The notes under the pieces are model-generated. The model was not told the DNA's origin. It was given only the letters and a program-made list of their open reading frames with translations, and did no database searches. Below are positions 58,100-64,000 of a DNA stretch of 64,000 nt, one piece after another. The DNA comes from Hymenobacter piscis. GTDB lineage: Bacteria > Bacteroidota > Bacteroidia > Cytophagales > Hymenobacteraceae. The stretch's first letter is position 1. Every line of letters begins with the position of its first letter. The stretch spans positions 38,667 through 102,666 of the forward strand of contig NZ_JAHHZN010000014.1 in NCBI RefSeq assembly GCF_018760735.1. Direction: 5' to 3'. The translations under genes and the position numbers were made by a program.

Positions 58100-58591
58100 A
58101 TGCGCCTCATGTCTGACGCTACCGCAGCTGCCGTTCCCCCGCCTCTGAATTTTCCCCAGGTCCTGACTTACGAGACCTCCGACAACTGGTGGATTCGCGT
58201 AGCGATGAAGCTTCCTAAGCGGTGGTTGCCGGCCCTTTTGAAAATGGTTGGCCGCAAAATATATCCCCGGGTGAAAAAGAAGCACCGCCGTTACCTCGAT
58301 AACTACCGGTTGTGGCAGCAACAGTTTCCTGGTGCCCAGCCCGATGTGCCGAACTCTCCCACGACAGTTGGGGAGATGAATCAGTTGCTCTTCGAAGGGG
58401 AGCTCCCTACGCTGGAGCAGTTCGCCATGTACGAGCTGCTGGGTAGTGAACAGTTTGAGCGTCTGGAAGGGGAGGCGCAACAAGCCCTTGGGGACCAATT
58501 GGAGAAAGATGCGGCGCGCAAGTTCCCGCTGTATTCCCGGATACTAGCCAACGGTCGGCAGAGGTATCGCCGCGCTATTCTAATGCGGTAA
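58100..58591 (+). CDS. hypothetical protein, 163 aa
   Basis: ATG at 58100 or the nearby ATG at 58109. A basic N-half with IRVAMKLPKRWLPALLKMVG and KKKHRRYLDNYRLW, an acidic helical C-half (EGEAQQALGDQLEKDAARK). No family known. It lies between the Rep gene and the second iteron array, and may belong to the origin region. After it, 58592-58883 holds no gene that I can support. Confidence 0.65.
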   Translation: MRLMSDATAAAVPPPLNFPQVLTYETSDNWWIRVAMKLPKRWLPALLKMVGRKIYPRVKKKHRRYLDNYRLWQQQFPGAQPDVPNSPTTVGEMNQLLFEGELPTLEQFAMYELLGSEQFERLEGEAQQALGDQLEKDAARKFPLYSRILANGRQRYRRAILMR

Positions 58592-58883
58592 CGCCGGCTG
58601 ATAAGTCGGGCCCGCTGAGCCGCGCCCCCCCTAGTGTAGAAATTCTCGTTTGTGGCGCCTTCTGGTTCCCAGACATCTCCATACCCACCACGACCGGCGT
58701 ACGTTCGGCAGACGCGAGATTTCCCGGTAAAAACGGCCGTTCTCGCCCGGCCGGCCCCGAACATCACCCTAAAAGCCAATCGTCTTGGTTACTCGTGCTG
58801 GTTTGTTTCTTTATTTTTTTTGGGTTTCTATTCTCCAGAACGATTTCTTCCTGATAGAACGTCTTTCTACCTATAAGGAGTTT

Positions 58884-59069
58884 GTGAGTAAGAAGTAACT
58901 CTCCGTGAGCAAGAAGTAACACTGTGTGAGCGAGAAGTAATTCTGCGTTGTGAGCAAGAAGTAACACTGTGAGCAAGAAGTAGGACTGTGTGAGCGAGAA
59001 GTAACTCTTGTGAGTGAGAAGTAACTCTCCGTGAGTGAAAAGTAAGAGGGGGTGTGAGTGAGAAGTAAC
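58884..59069 (+). repeat. iteron array 2, nine direct repeats of GTGAGYRAGAAGTAAC
   Basis: Copies start at 58884, 58905, 58926, 58950, 58969, 58990, 59010, 59031 and 59054; spacing 19-24 bp, mostly 21. Copies 3, 5 and 8 differ at the last bases. The sequence is unrelated to array 1. Right after it lies a perfect DnaA box. Hence a second origin or a copy-number/incompatibility region. Confidence 0.85.
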
Positions 59070-59071
59070 TG

Positions 59072-59080
59072 TTATCCACA
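59072..59080 (+). promoter_or_regulatory. DnaA box TTATCCACA
   Basis: Perfect match to the strongest DnaA box, 2 nt after the last iteron of array 2. Its position next to iterons is typical of plasmid origins that use host DnaA. Confidence 0.75.
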
Positions 59081-59180
59081 GACTGGGCCAGGCAGTTTCT
59101 GCAGCTGCTGAAGCAGCAAAAGCTACTGTGTGTCTCAGTGGCTAAGTATATAAGCTGCTGATAATCAGGAATGAGGGCAC

Positions 59181-59217
59181 AAAAAAGCACAAACCTATTC
59201 CAGATTTGTGCTTTTTT
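59181..59217. terminator. bidirectional intrinsic terminator
   Basis: 13-bp stem AAAAAAGCACAAA / TTTGTGCTTTTTT with an 11-nt loop. On the minus strand it ends the 337-aa gene. Confidence 0.85.
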
Positions 59218-59239
59218 GTACTTTGATAAGTCGCTGATT

Positions 59240-60253
59240 TTATGCGGCTTGTCTACCATCTTTATGCTTGCGCTGCAGCGTGACGATATAAGCTGGGGCT
59301 TCTTTGCCGTACCTGTCCCGGTACGCACTTTGCTCCAGGGGAGTAGCGGCCTCCACGCGGGCGGTGAAGCCGACGCTCGGCAGCTCGCACACCCGTTTCA
59401 GGGCGGCCCGCAGGTTACTGGCCCGGAAGCGCATCAGGTTACCATCCAGCTTGCGAAGCTCCTGTTCCGGCAGTTTCCGGCGCTGGGCCTTCTCTGCATC
59501 CGTCAGCATCCTTGTCTCGCTGATCATGGCACAGAGCTCGTTGAAATCCGCGTGAAATACTTCCAGGTGGCGGTTCTTCTCACTGCTCATCACGCCGCGC
59601 ACATACTGCAAGTAAAGGTAGAGGTAACGCCCGGCGACCCAGCATCGACCAGTGGGTTCTTTGGCCGTGGCCGGCGTGCGCAGACTGGTGTAGTCGGCCA
59701 GGTCCACCAGCTGCGGCCGTACGTGGTTGTTGGTCCGGAACACGGGCCCAACCAGAAACTGATAACTCACAAAATTTCCGTGGCTGTGGCGTACCTCCAG
59801 CTCCTTGAACACCTGCACCGACTTCAGCGACGTCTGCACCAGCTTGGCTTCCTTACCGATTTCAAGTTGGTTGCGCTCGAATAACTGGTTGGAAAACATC
59901 AGCGCCCGCTCACACATCGCGTACAGGGTGGTATCCAGGCGGCACTTGCCGTACGTCTCCAGATGTTCCGCCGGCGCCCCACGAAACACGTAGTCCAGCT
60001 GCTGGCTGGTTGGCCGGGAGAATAAGGCCGCCGAGGAGTGGCCGAATAGCTCACAGAACTGCGAGGCCAGGAAGTATACGTTACCTGGTTCGTTCAGCTT
60101 CCAGGGCTCCTGTCGAAAGGATGGAATGTGCGTCATCTTGGCCGCGTAAACCAGCAAGTCAAGCGCCAGGCCCTCGTTTCTTCCCCACTTCCGCACCCAG
60201 TGTGGGTGGCGGCAAAAATTTGAATCTAGGTAAACTTTCTCTATATTTGGCAT
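59240..60253 (-). CDS. candidate second replication initiator, 337 aa
   Basis: Soluble protein with a possible winged-helix beginning (NEGLALDLLVYAAKM; NVYFLASQFCELFG) and a second helical part (GRYLYLYLQYVRGVM; RFRASNLRAALKRVCELP). Segment LTDAEKAQRRKLPEQELRKL is basic. I do not recognise a named family. It is the gene closest to iteron array 2 (reading towards it) and is not otherwise explained, so an initiator or copy-control role is a reasonable guess. The terminator separates it from the array. Confidence 0.55.
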   Translation of the reverse strand: MPNIEKVYLDSNFCRHPHWVRKWGRNEGLALDLLVYAAKMTHIPSFRQEPWKLNEPGNVYFLASQFCELFGHSSAALFSRPTSQQLDYVFRGAPAEHLETYGKCRLDTTLYAMCERALMFSNQLFERNQLEIGKEAKLVQTSLKSVQVFKELEVRHSHGNFVSYQFLVGPVFRTNNHVRPQLVDLADYTSLRTPATAKEPTGRCWVAGRYLYLYLQYVRGVMSSEKNRHLEVFHADFNELCAMISETRMLTDAEKAQRRKLPEQELRKLDGNLMRFRASNLRAALKRVCELPSVGFTARVEAATPLEQSAYRDRYGKEAPAYIVTLQRKHKDGRQAA

Positions 60254-60338
60254 GTCGATTCCTGTGCAGCCCTTTCGGGCATTCCGACCGCACGGAAGAA
60301 CTCTTTATTGGCATTCAGAGAGCTTCCGAACATTAAAT

Positions 60339-60368
60339 ACCCCCGCTTCCGGCAAGAAGCGGGGGTTT
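60339..60368. terminator. intrinsic terminator
   Basis: ACCCCCGCTTC / GAAGCGGGGGT stem with a 6-nt loop; sits between the HTH gene (-, stop at 60374) and the 337-aa gene. Confidence 0.8.
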
Positions 60369-60373
60369 GTCTT

Positions 60374-60661
60374 TTAAGTGGTTTTCTGCTGCAGCGGCTG
60401 CTGCAGAAAGAAAGCCACCAATTCCATCTCGTCAACCTCCAGCTTGGCGGCAATACGCTTTACCTCCTCCAGCTTAAACAGCAGGGGGTTGGCCGTCGCC
60501 TCCACGAGTCGATACCAGCCGATATCCAGTTGTTCACGGCAGGAGCGCTGCACAACGCCTCGCCAGCGCAGTAGCTCCATCAGGTCGAAGGAGCCAGCGC
60601 GCAGCGCGGCCAGGGGAGCAATGGAATGCGCGTCTTCCGGAACGGCAGGAGTGCGGGGCAT
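60374..60661 (-). CDS. helix-turn-helix protein, 95 aa (related to the 25241 gene)
   Basis: Helical small protein with LMELLRWRGVVQRSCREQLD, LDIGWYRLVEATANPLLFKL and EEVKRIAAKLEVDEMELVAF, the same layout as the 105-aa product at 25241 (MRRLREPATLTIQELYNLAE). Probably a small DNA-binding regulator, here just upstream of the candidate initiator, so copy control is possible. Confidence 0.68.
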   Translation of the reverse strand: MPRTPAVPEDAHSIAPLAALRAGSFDLMELLRWRGVVQRSCREQLDIGWYRLVEATANPLLFKLEEVKRIAAKLEVDEMELVAFFLQQPLQQKTT

Positions 60662-60750
60662 CAGAATGGGTTTCGCAGAATGGGATTGGCGAAAGTAGCA
60701 ATAAATTACCTAATCAAAAGTTCATCTATTGCTAATCTTTGCGAGGTTGG

Positions 60751-61149
60751 CTACGCCCTGGTGGCCAGCTGCTGCCACTGGTGCAACAGTTGATCCGGGG
60801 CATGGTACCAGTGCACGCCCCGCAGCTCGGCTCCGAAAAGGCTGGGAGTCCACCCTTCCCAGGAAACCTGCATCAGCTGACCCTGGCCACAATACGGTAC
60901 CTGCTCAAGCGGCACGTAGCTCAGCACCAGCACCAGCTTGCCCGGGTCCAGACTGTAGGTAGCGCACATGAGGCGAACGAAAGCGGACATGCTGCTCTGC
61001 AGCGGAGCACTCACCTTGGCCACCTGGTTGCGGATGAGCGGCACCTCGCACACGATAACGGTCTGGCGAAAGGAGTGATCCAGGATCTGGTAGCGAGTGG
61101 AAAGCTGCACGCCGGTACTATCCTGATAGTTGGCAACAGTGGGTTTCAT
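60751..61149 (-). CDS. hypothetical protein, 132 aa
   Basis: Alpha/beta protein with VIVCEVPLIRNQVAKVSAPL, GKLVLVLSYVPLEQVPYC and a Trp-rich end (VSWEGWTPSLFGAELRGVHW). No family known. Follows the 194-aa gene after 12 nt on the same strand. Confidence 0.65.
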   Translation of the reverse strand: MKPTVANYQDSTGVQLSTRYQILDHSFRQTVIVCEVPLIRNQVAKVSAPLQSSMSAFVRLMCATYSLDPGKLVLVLSYVPLEQVPYCGQGQLMQVSWEGWTPSLFGAELRGVHWYHAPDQLLHQWQQLATRA

Positions 61150-61161
61150 AGCAATAACGAA

Positions 61162-61746
61162 TTAGTTGCTTTTCTCGCAGGCAATATCCACGAAAGTGGT
61201 AGCGCACAGCGAGTGCAGCTCACGGGAGGTGAATCGGTCACAAATAATTTGCTGCGCCTGGCTCGCCAATACTCCGGGCAGGAAACGCCGCTGCCGCCCC
61301 AGTAGGGCCCGAGCTTCCGTGGCCATGGTGCCGGGCACCTGAATCACGCGCAGGGCCAGCACTTCGCCGGTATTGGTATCTGCCAGTGCCAGCGCCAGGG
61401 GCACCATCTCACGGGGCGGTTGGCGCAACCATAACTCCGCGGCGCCCTTGCCTGGGGTCTCCAGCGTCAGGCCGGCTTCAATCACCCACTGTCGAGGACC
61501 CTTCAGGTCCAGTAGCAGGAAACCTACGCCCGGGGCGGGCTCAGCCAGTCCATAGACAATCGGCCAGGTCAGGAAGGCCTCCGACCAGTTCTGGTCGTGC
61601 TCTCCTTTGCGACGGTCGATGAAATAAGTTAAATGGAATAAGTCGGGAGTAAACGAGAGTGCTACGTTATCCTTACCAGGATTTGGGTTCTGAACCGGGC
61701 AGGTGTGACCAAGCCGAACGCGTGCTACGTCGATATAATCGAGCAT
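61162..61746 (-). CDS. hypothetical protein, 194 aa
   Basis: Beta-rich protein with VALSFTPDLFHLTYFIDRRK, VGFLLLDLKGPRQWVIEAG and PLALALADTNTGEVLALRVI. Three Cys near the C-terminus (QIICDR, LCATT, ACEKSN). No family known. Starts a two-gene unit with the 132-aa gene. Confidence 0.68.
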   Translation of the reverse strand: MLDYIDVARVRLGHTCPVQNPNPGKDNVALSFTPDLFHLTYFIDRRKGEHDQNWSEAFLTWPIVYGLAEPAPGVGFLLLDLKGPRQWVIEAGLTLETPGKGAAELWLRQPPREMVPLALALADTNTGEVLALRVIQVPGTMATEARALLGRQRRFLPGVLASQAQQIICDRFTSRELHSLCATTFVDIACEKSN

Positions 61747-61869
61747 GTCTAGGGAGTTTCACCGGGCAATACATGACAAGCACAGGACGGGACCAGAACG
61801 GGAAGGAGGACGCAGAATGGGAATTCAAATGTACAAAACTTCGGGGTATTGTACTTTGCTTCTCACAAA

Positions 61870-62049
61870 TTATGCAGGCTGCATTGTAGTGACGGATTCT
61901 GAATGCTCATAGTTACAGGTTTCCAGCATCAGCAGGCAGTGGGAAGCGAACCGGTCAGCCTCGGGAGAAGCCAGCAGGGGATTGGGAACGTAGGCCTCTG
62001 AGGAAGTGGCGGCCATCGTCTTGGTTTGGGAAGTGGTGATGGTTTCCAT
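61870..62049 (-). CDS. possible small gene, 59 aa
   Basis: ATG at 62049 (METITTSQTKTMAATSSEAY); the longer frame up to 62202 overlaps the previous gene. Thr/Ser-rich start, then SPEADRFASHCLLMLETCNY. Lies alone between two minus-strand genes. Coding character is moderate. Confidence 0.5.
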   Translation of the reverse strand: METITTSQTKTMAATSSEAYVPNPLLASPEADRFASHCLLMLETCNYEHSESVTTMQPA

Positions 62050-62086
62050 GGTAGTCGTAAGAAAAGATAATGAAAGTATTGAACAC

Positions 62087-62608
62087 TTAAGCGGTCGACC
62101 ATTCAACCGGGTCTTCCGGAAGATGCGCCCAAAAGCCGGCGCGTTGCACCAGCCGGTCATCGTAGGCATCCCGCCGGCGCAGCAGTTCCTGTTCCAGCTC
62201 ATCCAGCTGCGTGGCTTGCGCCACCAGGCCCAGCTGCTTACTCAGGCAGCTCACCCACCGGGCCGAAAACGCCGGATGTCGCAACAGGGCCGCCGTGCTG
62301 ACCACTGAGGCCGAGCAAGTCAGCTCCTCGATGGATGGCCGCACGATGCGCACCTGGTACTGCTGCCCCAGCCAGGGGAGTACCCGAACCTGCAGGGCCC
62401 AGCTGCTCCACTCGCAGATGACTGTCTCGCCGGCACGAACGGTTCCCACGCGCAGCCACTGGCCGACGTGGTGGGCCTCTGCCCCGGTAAGAATGAATCG
62501 GTCTTCCAACTCGAAGAGAATGGCCGCCTGCGGAAACTCCCGGCGCACCTGGTCCCCGATCGACGCGAGCCGACGTAGGTTCAGTAAGGTGGTAGGGTAG
62601 CAGTTCAT
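62087..62608 (-). CDS. hypothetical protein, 173 aa
   Basis: Alpha/beta protein: ASIGDQVRREFPQAAILFEL, VICEWSSWALQVRVLPWL, QQYQVRIVRP and a helical end (LDELEQELLRRRDAYDDRLV). No family known. Its upstream region holds the operator-like element shared with 29.4 and 44.5 kb. Confidence 0.68.
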   Translation of the reverse strand: MNCYPTTLLNLRRLASIGDQVRREFPQAAILFELEDRFILTGAEAHHVGQWLRVGTVRAGETVICEWSSWALQVRVLPWLGQQYQVRIVRPSIEELTCSASVVSTAALLRHPAFSARWVSCLSKQLGLVAQATQLDELEQELLRRRDAYDDRLVQRAGFWAHLPEDPVEWSTA

Positions 62609-62650
62609 CGAAGTTGGTCTTTAAGTAGCTATACGCGGCGCTGAAATTAA

Positions 62651-62675
62651 TGATTCAATAATTAAATCAAAATAT
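62651..62675 (-). promoter_or_regulatory. ATTGAT..ATCAAT operator-like element, third copy
   Basis: TGATTCAATAATTAAATCAA (from 62651) agrees with the copy at 29423-29447 in 22 of 25 bases, 43 nt before the 173-aa gene on the minus strand; CGTATAGCTA lies in between. Confidence 0.4.
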
Positions 62676-62740
62676 ATATCAGATTGTGTCTGCCCTGACT
62701 TTCCTCCGCAACAGCCCACCTTTTCAGTACCCAGAACGAC

Positions 62741-62766
62741 AAAGCCCCGCCTTGGGGCGGGGCTTT
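62741..62766. terminator. intrinsic terminator
   Basis: 11-bp stem AAAGCCCCGCC / GGCGGGGCTTT with a 4-nt loop, 9 nt past the 156-aa gene's stop. Confidence 0.8.
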
Positions 62767-62774
62767 TCAGCGAC

Positions 62775-63245
62775 TCAGGCGGCGGCTTTGTGAAATTGCT
62801 GCTCGGCGGCGGCTAACTCGTCCGGGGTAAAGTCGGCATCCAGCTCCGGCCGCTTCATCAAATCCAATACGTCGGTAGCCGCCGGTTGGCCGGCTTTGTG
62901 GGGCACACACTTAGGCGAGTAGGACGTATCGAGCGCGCAGGCCTGGCACACGCTCAGGAAGTAGTTCCCGATGCCGGCATCTTCCTGCAGAAAGCTCTGC
63001 TCATCCCTAATCAACTCCGCCCAGCTGTCATAGAACACCATCCGGAAACGGTAATGGCGGGCCGCTTCTTCTTTCTCCAGGGGGGTGAGCGTACGCAGGG
63101 CCAGGGGGCCGCTCAGAAAGCCCCGGTGGCGCAAGGTCCGACCCAAGCCAGGCCCGTAGTTGGTTACCACCAGAATGGAAGTGGGAGCCAGCCGATGGGG
63201 CTTTCGGTCACTAAAAAACAAGGCTACGTGGAGTTCGTCCTTCAT
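62775..63245 (-). CDS. hypothetical protein, 156 aa
   Basis: ATG at 63245. Alpha/beta fold: DELHVALFFSDRKPHRLAPT, SILVVTNYGPGLGRTLRHRG, FRMVFYDSWAELI; then SVCQACALDTSYSPKCVPHK, which has three Cys and may bind a metal, and an acidic helical tail. No family known. Confidence 0.68.
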   Translation of the reverse strand: MKDELHVALFFSDRKPHRLAPTSILVVTNYGPGLGRTLRHRGFLSGPLALRTLTPLEKEEAARHYRFRMVFYDSWAELIRDEQSFLQEDAGIGNYFLSVCQACALDTSYSPKCVPHKAGQPAATDVLDLMKRPELDADFTPDELAAAEQQFHKAAA

Positions 63246-63280
63246 AGTACATTGGGCTGATATACCCACGTATATACGCA

Positions 63281-63325
63281 AAATCCGGCTCTTTGATGCA
63301 TTTATTGCATCAAAGAGCCGGATTT
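63281..63325. terminator. 20-bp perfect hairpin downstream of the methyltransferase gene
   Basis: AAATCCGGCTCTTTGATGCA pairs with its complement at 63306-63325 around a 5-nt loop. It lies 7 nt past the methyltransferase stop and 36 nt before the 156-aa gene start, so it can end one transcript and influence the next. Confidence 0.75.
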
Positions 63326-63332
63326 GTGTGAC

Positions 63333-64000
63333 CTACTCCAACCGGTAGTTATCCTGGGCGAATAATTCTCCCTGTTCCCACCGCTCGACCACCTGAGGGC
63401 GTAACGGGGGGCGCCGGCGGTGGCCGGCCAGTACCAGCGCCGGCAGCATGGCCCGGCCCAGGGCCTCGGCTACCTGAGGGCAAACGGCATTGCCCAGCAT
63501 GGCCTTCTGTTCAGTCTGGGTACCCAGCAGCTGGTAATCCTCCGGGAATCCCATGATGCGCTTCAGTTCCGGCACTTTCAGCATCCGCATCAGGATATCA
63601 GCAATGCCGTGTTTGCGGCACACGTATTTCAGCAGCCGCATTACCAGGCTGTCTCCCTCGGCCGGCGCCAGGTACGAGGGCCCGCGCCGGATCAGGGCCA
63701 GGTACTGATGGCGTCGGGAGGCTACCACCGTCCGGGCCGGCTCGCGCAGCAGCCGGGGCGTATTGCTGAACTGGTGGGAGAAGGTGAAGCCGTCGAGGTG
63801 CACGGTGGCCACCGCCGCGCAGTCCTTGGTGCGCAGGGTAGGGCACGCCTCCGACGTACGCTTAACGGCCCCGTGCTTGTAGTAGGTCGTCAGCAGCTGC
63901 ACGCTGGCCAGGAAGAGGTTGCCGCCGTTGGTGGTCACGGTGGGGGAGTACCGGCACACCGGCCGAACGGACCGGGCGGCTTTGTCGCCGGCGCGGGTGC
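63333..64000 (-). CDS. C5 cytosine DNA methyltransferase, C-terminal part (cut by window edge)
   Basis: Open to the window edge (222 codons). The visible part holds RPVCRYSPTVTTNGGNLF before the target-recognition end, LKRIMGFPEDYQLLG (motif IX) and MLGNAVCPQVAEALGRAM (motif X), as in C5-methyltransferases; VRPVCRYSPTVTT is the TRD-side phrase. A methyltransferase on a conjugative plasmid would protect its DNA from restriction in a new host, or replace the host pattern. The catalytic PCQ loop is outside the window. Confidence 0.85.
   Translation of the reverse strand, partial: TRAGDKAARSVRPVCRYSPTVTTNGGNLFLASVQLLTTYYKHGAVKRTSEACPTLRTKDCAAVATVHLDGFTFSHQFSNTPRLLREPARTVVASRRHQYLALIRRGPSYLAPAEGDSLVMRLLKYVCRKHGIADILMRMLKVPELKRIMGFPEDYQLLGTQTEQKAMLGNAVCPQVAEALGRAMLPALVLAGHRRRPPLRPQVVERWEQGELFAQDNYRLE

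Noticed and set aside
56976..59069. Regular direct repeats as a CRISPR array
   Set aside because: Repeats are 12-16 bp with spacers under 12 bp, no cas genes, and they lie beside a replication initiator, so they are iterons.
1..64000. tRNA or rRNA genes, insertion sequences
   Set aside because: No sequence with tRNA arms, rRNA cores or transposase motifs (DDE or HUH other than the relaxase) was found on reading both strands.

Overview
The window reads as about two thirds of a large conjugative plasmid of a GC-rich Bacteroidota, most likely a Hymenobacter-type Cytophagales bacterium. Evidence: strong G/C bias at third codon positions, a Bacteroidota-type transfer operon (TraE, F, G, J, K, N, M, O), a DUF5712-type relaxase beside a BfmA/BtgA-like mobilization protein, proteins with type IX secretion (T9SS) C-terminal domains, a TonB-dependent receptor with an N-terminal carboxypeptidase-regulatory-like domain, and promoter boxes of the TAnnTTTG or CGTATAWT kind. 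I found no rRNA, tRNA, CRISPR array or transposase. Both window ends cut genes: a DUF3991/Toprim-like protein on the left and a C5 cytosine methyltransferase on the right.

Layout. 0-0.8 kb: tail of a minus-strand accessory block. 1.0-11.5 kb: the type IV secretion (mating-channel) operon. 11.6-15 kb: a small gene, then a umuD-umuC operon that also carries a membrane-anchored degenerate receiver protein. 15-18 kb: XRE regulator, ImmA/IrrE-like metalloprotein and hypothetical genes. 18-23.4 kb: tyrosine recombinase, a CoiA-like nuclease whose reading frame switches midway, a DnaQ-like exonuclease and a DUF932 protein, all on the minus strand. 23.4-29.4 kb: many short genes (small membrane proteins, a HTH protein, orphan families) with recurring promoter or operator elements. 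29.5-46.3 kb: a cargo region of envelope and secreted proteins (T9SS proteins, a lipase-like enzyme, a TonB-dependent receptor, a lipoprotein, an M20 peptidase) plus a candidate structured RNA. 47.5-54.4 kb: DNA-processing side of conjugation (coupling protein, relaxase, BfmA-like protein, candidate oriT), with a Fic-fold gene and a VbhA-like partner beside the coupling protein. 54.4-61 kb: maintenance (parA, partner gene, a very unusual repeat tract, and two unrelated iteron arrays, one next to a Rep_3-type initiator). 61-64 kb: orphan genes and the methyltransferase.

How it works together: relaxase and BfmA-like protein would nick at oriT near 54.1 kb, the 738-aa coupling protein would hand the complex to the TraG-energised channel encoded at 1-11.5 kb, and ParA plus its partner would segregate the plasmid. 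UmuDC, the nuclease and exonuclease genes and the methyltransferase suit an element that enters cells as single-stranded DNA. The parts most worth a second look are the Fic/VbhA-like pair (its Fic motif has lost the catalytic histidine, and its C-terminus resembles that of the relaxase), the two iteron arrays, the 424-bp repeat tract before parA, the frame switch in the CoiA-like gene, the pseudo-receiver in the umuDC operon, and the structured RNA at 33.1 kb.
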